Below, piece by piece: positions 12,458-13,883 of a stretch of 13,883 nucleotides of DNA (its first letter is position 1; each line of letters opens with the position of its first letter). Source of the stretch: Aquificaceae bacterium. Lineage in GTDB: Bacteria; Aquificota; Aquificia; Aquificales; Aquificaceae. The notes beneath the pieces were generated by a model. The model did no database searches. It was not told the origin of the DNA and saw nothing but the letters and a program-made list of their open reading frames with translations. The stretch covers positions 1-13,883 of the forward strand of contig WFPN01000124.1 of the NCBI GenBank assembly GCA_015487535.1. Direction: 5' to 3'. Both the position numbers and the translations under genes were made by a program.

Positions 12458-13883
12458 ATGAGCCTCTTCTCCCGGGTGAACTCCTTCATCGAGGACAGGG
12501 TAGGGATAAGGTCTTACCCGGTGAAGGTAGTCTCCCTCTTCGCCCTTATAGTTTTCGCATCCATGTTCCTGACCTTCTGCGTTGATGTCCTCTTCTCGTA
12601 CAGGGAGGTGAAGGAGGAGATAAGGATAGCGAGCGAGAGGGCTGCCCTCTTCAGAACAACCGCTATCAGAAACACGATCCTGAGCCTTTTCCAGGCCGAC
12701 ATGGCCCTGGCGGACGCGATCCGCAGAGAAGGTCTGGATGCTGTAAGACCCTTCTTCGGTGGATACATAACCTGCGCTTACGATGGTGAGTACCTTTTAG
12801 GAAAGGTGGATGAAAAGGTTCTGAGGGATGCTCTTGTGCGTTCGGGGAACAAATCCTTTTACTTCCACATACTGCCCGACACCTGGCTCGGCATCTCCGT
12901 CATAAACAAGGAGGGCGGAAAGTACGCCTTCTGCCACAGCGTTCCCTACCTAAAGAGCATACTTTCGAAGAGGCTCGGGGCCATATCGAGGTACGGGGCA
13001 GAGTTCTACTTTGGGAAGAGGCCCCAGGTGCATGAGGGTGATGTTCTGGTCTCCTACGAGAGCGGCTTTACGAACGCCAGCATGTACGTGGTAGTTCCCT
13101 CGGGGAACATACTGCACGCACTTATAAAGGACAGGGTTGTGCTCTACCTGCGTACCTATCTGATCCTTCTCCTGTTCCTCGGTCTGTCCTACCTCCTCTG
13201 GGCCCGCCTTATAAACTACCCCGTACTCAGGATCAGAAAGGCCCTCGAGTCGCTGGAGGCTGGGGATTACGACCTCGATCTCTCGGACATAAAGGGTGCC
13301 AAGGACGAGTTCGGATTTATAGGCAGGCTCCTGAGCAACTACGCCAGGGATACCAAAAACAGGTTCGATAAGCTCGAGCTCATAACGGAGACAGCCCTCA
13401 GCCCGGTGAACTCGCCTGAAGAGGTGCCCGGGTTCGTAAGGAACGTTCTGGACAGAATAGACGAGATATTCGGCGCGAGATCCTCTCTCTTCGTAATAGA
13501 GGACAAGGAGAGCGGCAGGATCCTCATGAGCATACCCTCGAGCAGAACCACCCCCGAGCAGGCGGAGAACTTGATTGGATTCTACAGAAGCGGGAGTGAG
13601 GGCGTGAGATCGGATACGGGTGAGCCCGTTTGTTTTAAGGAGAGAGGGAAGAGGGGGTGCAGGAGCATAGTTCTCTTCAAGCTCGACGAGGAGACCCGGG
13701 GAGGGCTCGTGTTCAGCTTCAAGGAGGACATGGACAAGGTTAACGAGAGCTACCTGAAGATCCTCTGCCAGCACATAGTCGGAACGATAAAGCTGAGCCA
13801 TCTGGCCTCTACGGACCCTCTCACAGGAATACCGAACAGGCGTATGCTCGAGATAGATATGAAGAACTACGGAAGGCTTGCAA
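12458..13883 (+). CDS. Membrane sensor diguanylate cyclase DGC4: TM-sensor-TM-HAMP-GAF-GGDEF, partial
   Basis: 475 residues are visible before the window ends. Order: TM1 (about 22-46), an extracytoplasmic sensor of about 180 residues (47-228) with a few Cys but no domain I can name, TM2 (about 229-252), HAMP linker (252-306, with YPVLRIRKALESLEAGDYDL), a GAF-like domain (about 306-450, ending KILCQHIVGTIKLSHLA), and the first 25 residues of a GGDEF domain (STDPLTGIPNRRMLEIDM). The GGEEF active site and I-site lie outside, so activity cannot be judged; an EAL domain could still follow. The start at 12458 gives MSLFSRVNSFIEDR, a sensible cytoplasmic N-terminus. Probably detects an external or periplasmic signal and a second one through GAF. 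Confidence 0.92.
   Translation, partial: MSLFSRVNSFIEDRVGIRSYPVKVVSLFALIVFASMFLTFCVDVLFSYREVKEEIRIASERAALFRTTAIRNTILSLFQADMALADAIRREGLDAVRPFFGGYITCAYDGEYLLGKVDEKVLRDALVRSGNKSFYFHILPDTWLGISVINKEGGKYAFCHSVPYLKSILSKRLGAISRYGAEFYFGKRPQVHEGDVLVSYESGFTNASMYVVVPSGNILHALIKDRVVLYLRTYLILLLFLGLSYLLWARLINYPVLRIRKALESLEAGDYDLDLSDIKGAKDEFGFIGRLLSNYARDTKNRFDKLELITETALSPVNSPEEVPGFVRNVLDRIDEIFGARSSLFVIEDKESGRILMSIPSSRTTPEQAENLIGFYRSGSEGVRSDTGEPVCFKERGKRGCRSIVLFKLDEETRGGLVFSFKEDMDKVNESYLKILCQHIVGTIKLSHLASTDPLTGIPNRRMLEIDMKNYGRLA

Noticed and set aside
12950..13801. 283-codon open frame on the minus strand
   Set aside because: Lies wholly antisense to DGC4, whose TM, HAMP and GAF-like parts are clear. Its composition is what purine-rich coding strands give in the reverse frame.
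1..13883. c-di-GMP riboswitch, CRISPR array, tRNA, transposon ends
   Set aside because: Spacers are too short for a riboswitch, no regularly spaced repeats or tRNA-like cloverleafs were seen, and there are no transposase fragments or flanking inverted repeats.

Overview
The window reads as chromosomal DNA of a thermophilic bacterium, most likely an Aquificota member; a Thermovibrio/Desulfurobacterium-like organism is my best guess, inferred from codon style and gene content, with no search run. Coding strands are purine-rich, Arg is mostly AGG/AGA and Ile mostly ATA, and GC is near 50%. The split alpha/beta glycyl-tRNA synthetase marks it as bacterial. There are no tRNA or rRNA genes, insertion sequences, CRISPR arrays or prophage traces. 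Genes are packed with almost no spacer, and the longest gap is 93 bp.

Layout. (1) 1-1857, minus strand: glyQ, then glyS, which leaves the window. (2) 1951-2970, plus: an AmmeMemoRadiSam-type radical SAM enzyme, divergent from glyQ. (3) 2967-3230, minus: an 87-residue charged protein of unknown function, convergent with (2). (4) 3276-9371, plus: a tight run of a six-TM diguanylate cyclase (DGC1), rph, a small lipoprotein, a GAF-GGDEF cyclase (DGC2) and uvrA. (5) 9368-10405, minus: a soluble coiled-coil GGDEF cyclase (DGC3), convergent with uvrA. (6) 10426 to the end, plus: a compact amidohydrolase, an AhpF/thioredoxin-reductase-like flavoprotein, and a fourth GGDEF protein (DGC4, TM-sensor-TM-HAMP-GAF-GGDEF) cut by the window end.

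The main theme is cyclic-di-GMP: four diguanylate cyclases with four different sensory front ends within about 10.6 kb, threaded between housekeeping genes for translation, RNA processing and DNA repair. Three have a complete visible cyclase domain with a GGEEF active site. Two of those keep the RxxD product-inhibition site and one has lost it. No phosphodiesterase (EAL or HD-GYP) or c-di-GMP receptor is visible.

The small lipoprotein is the most unusual gene. Its signal peptide is complete only if translation begins at a CTG codon that overlaps the rph stop (CTGA) and sits 7 nt after a perfect Shine-Dalgarno. Its mature part resembles the C-terminal periplasmic domain of CcmI/CycH cytochrome c maturation proteins. 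A second pattern is that genes whose start overlaps the previous gene have strong Shine-Dalgarno sequences, while most others have none and instead carry a TATAAT-like box 7-10 nt before the ATG, as expected for leaderless transcription.
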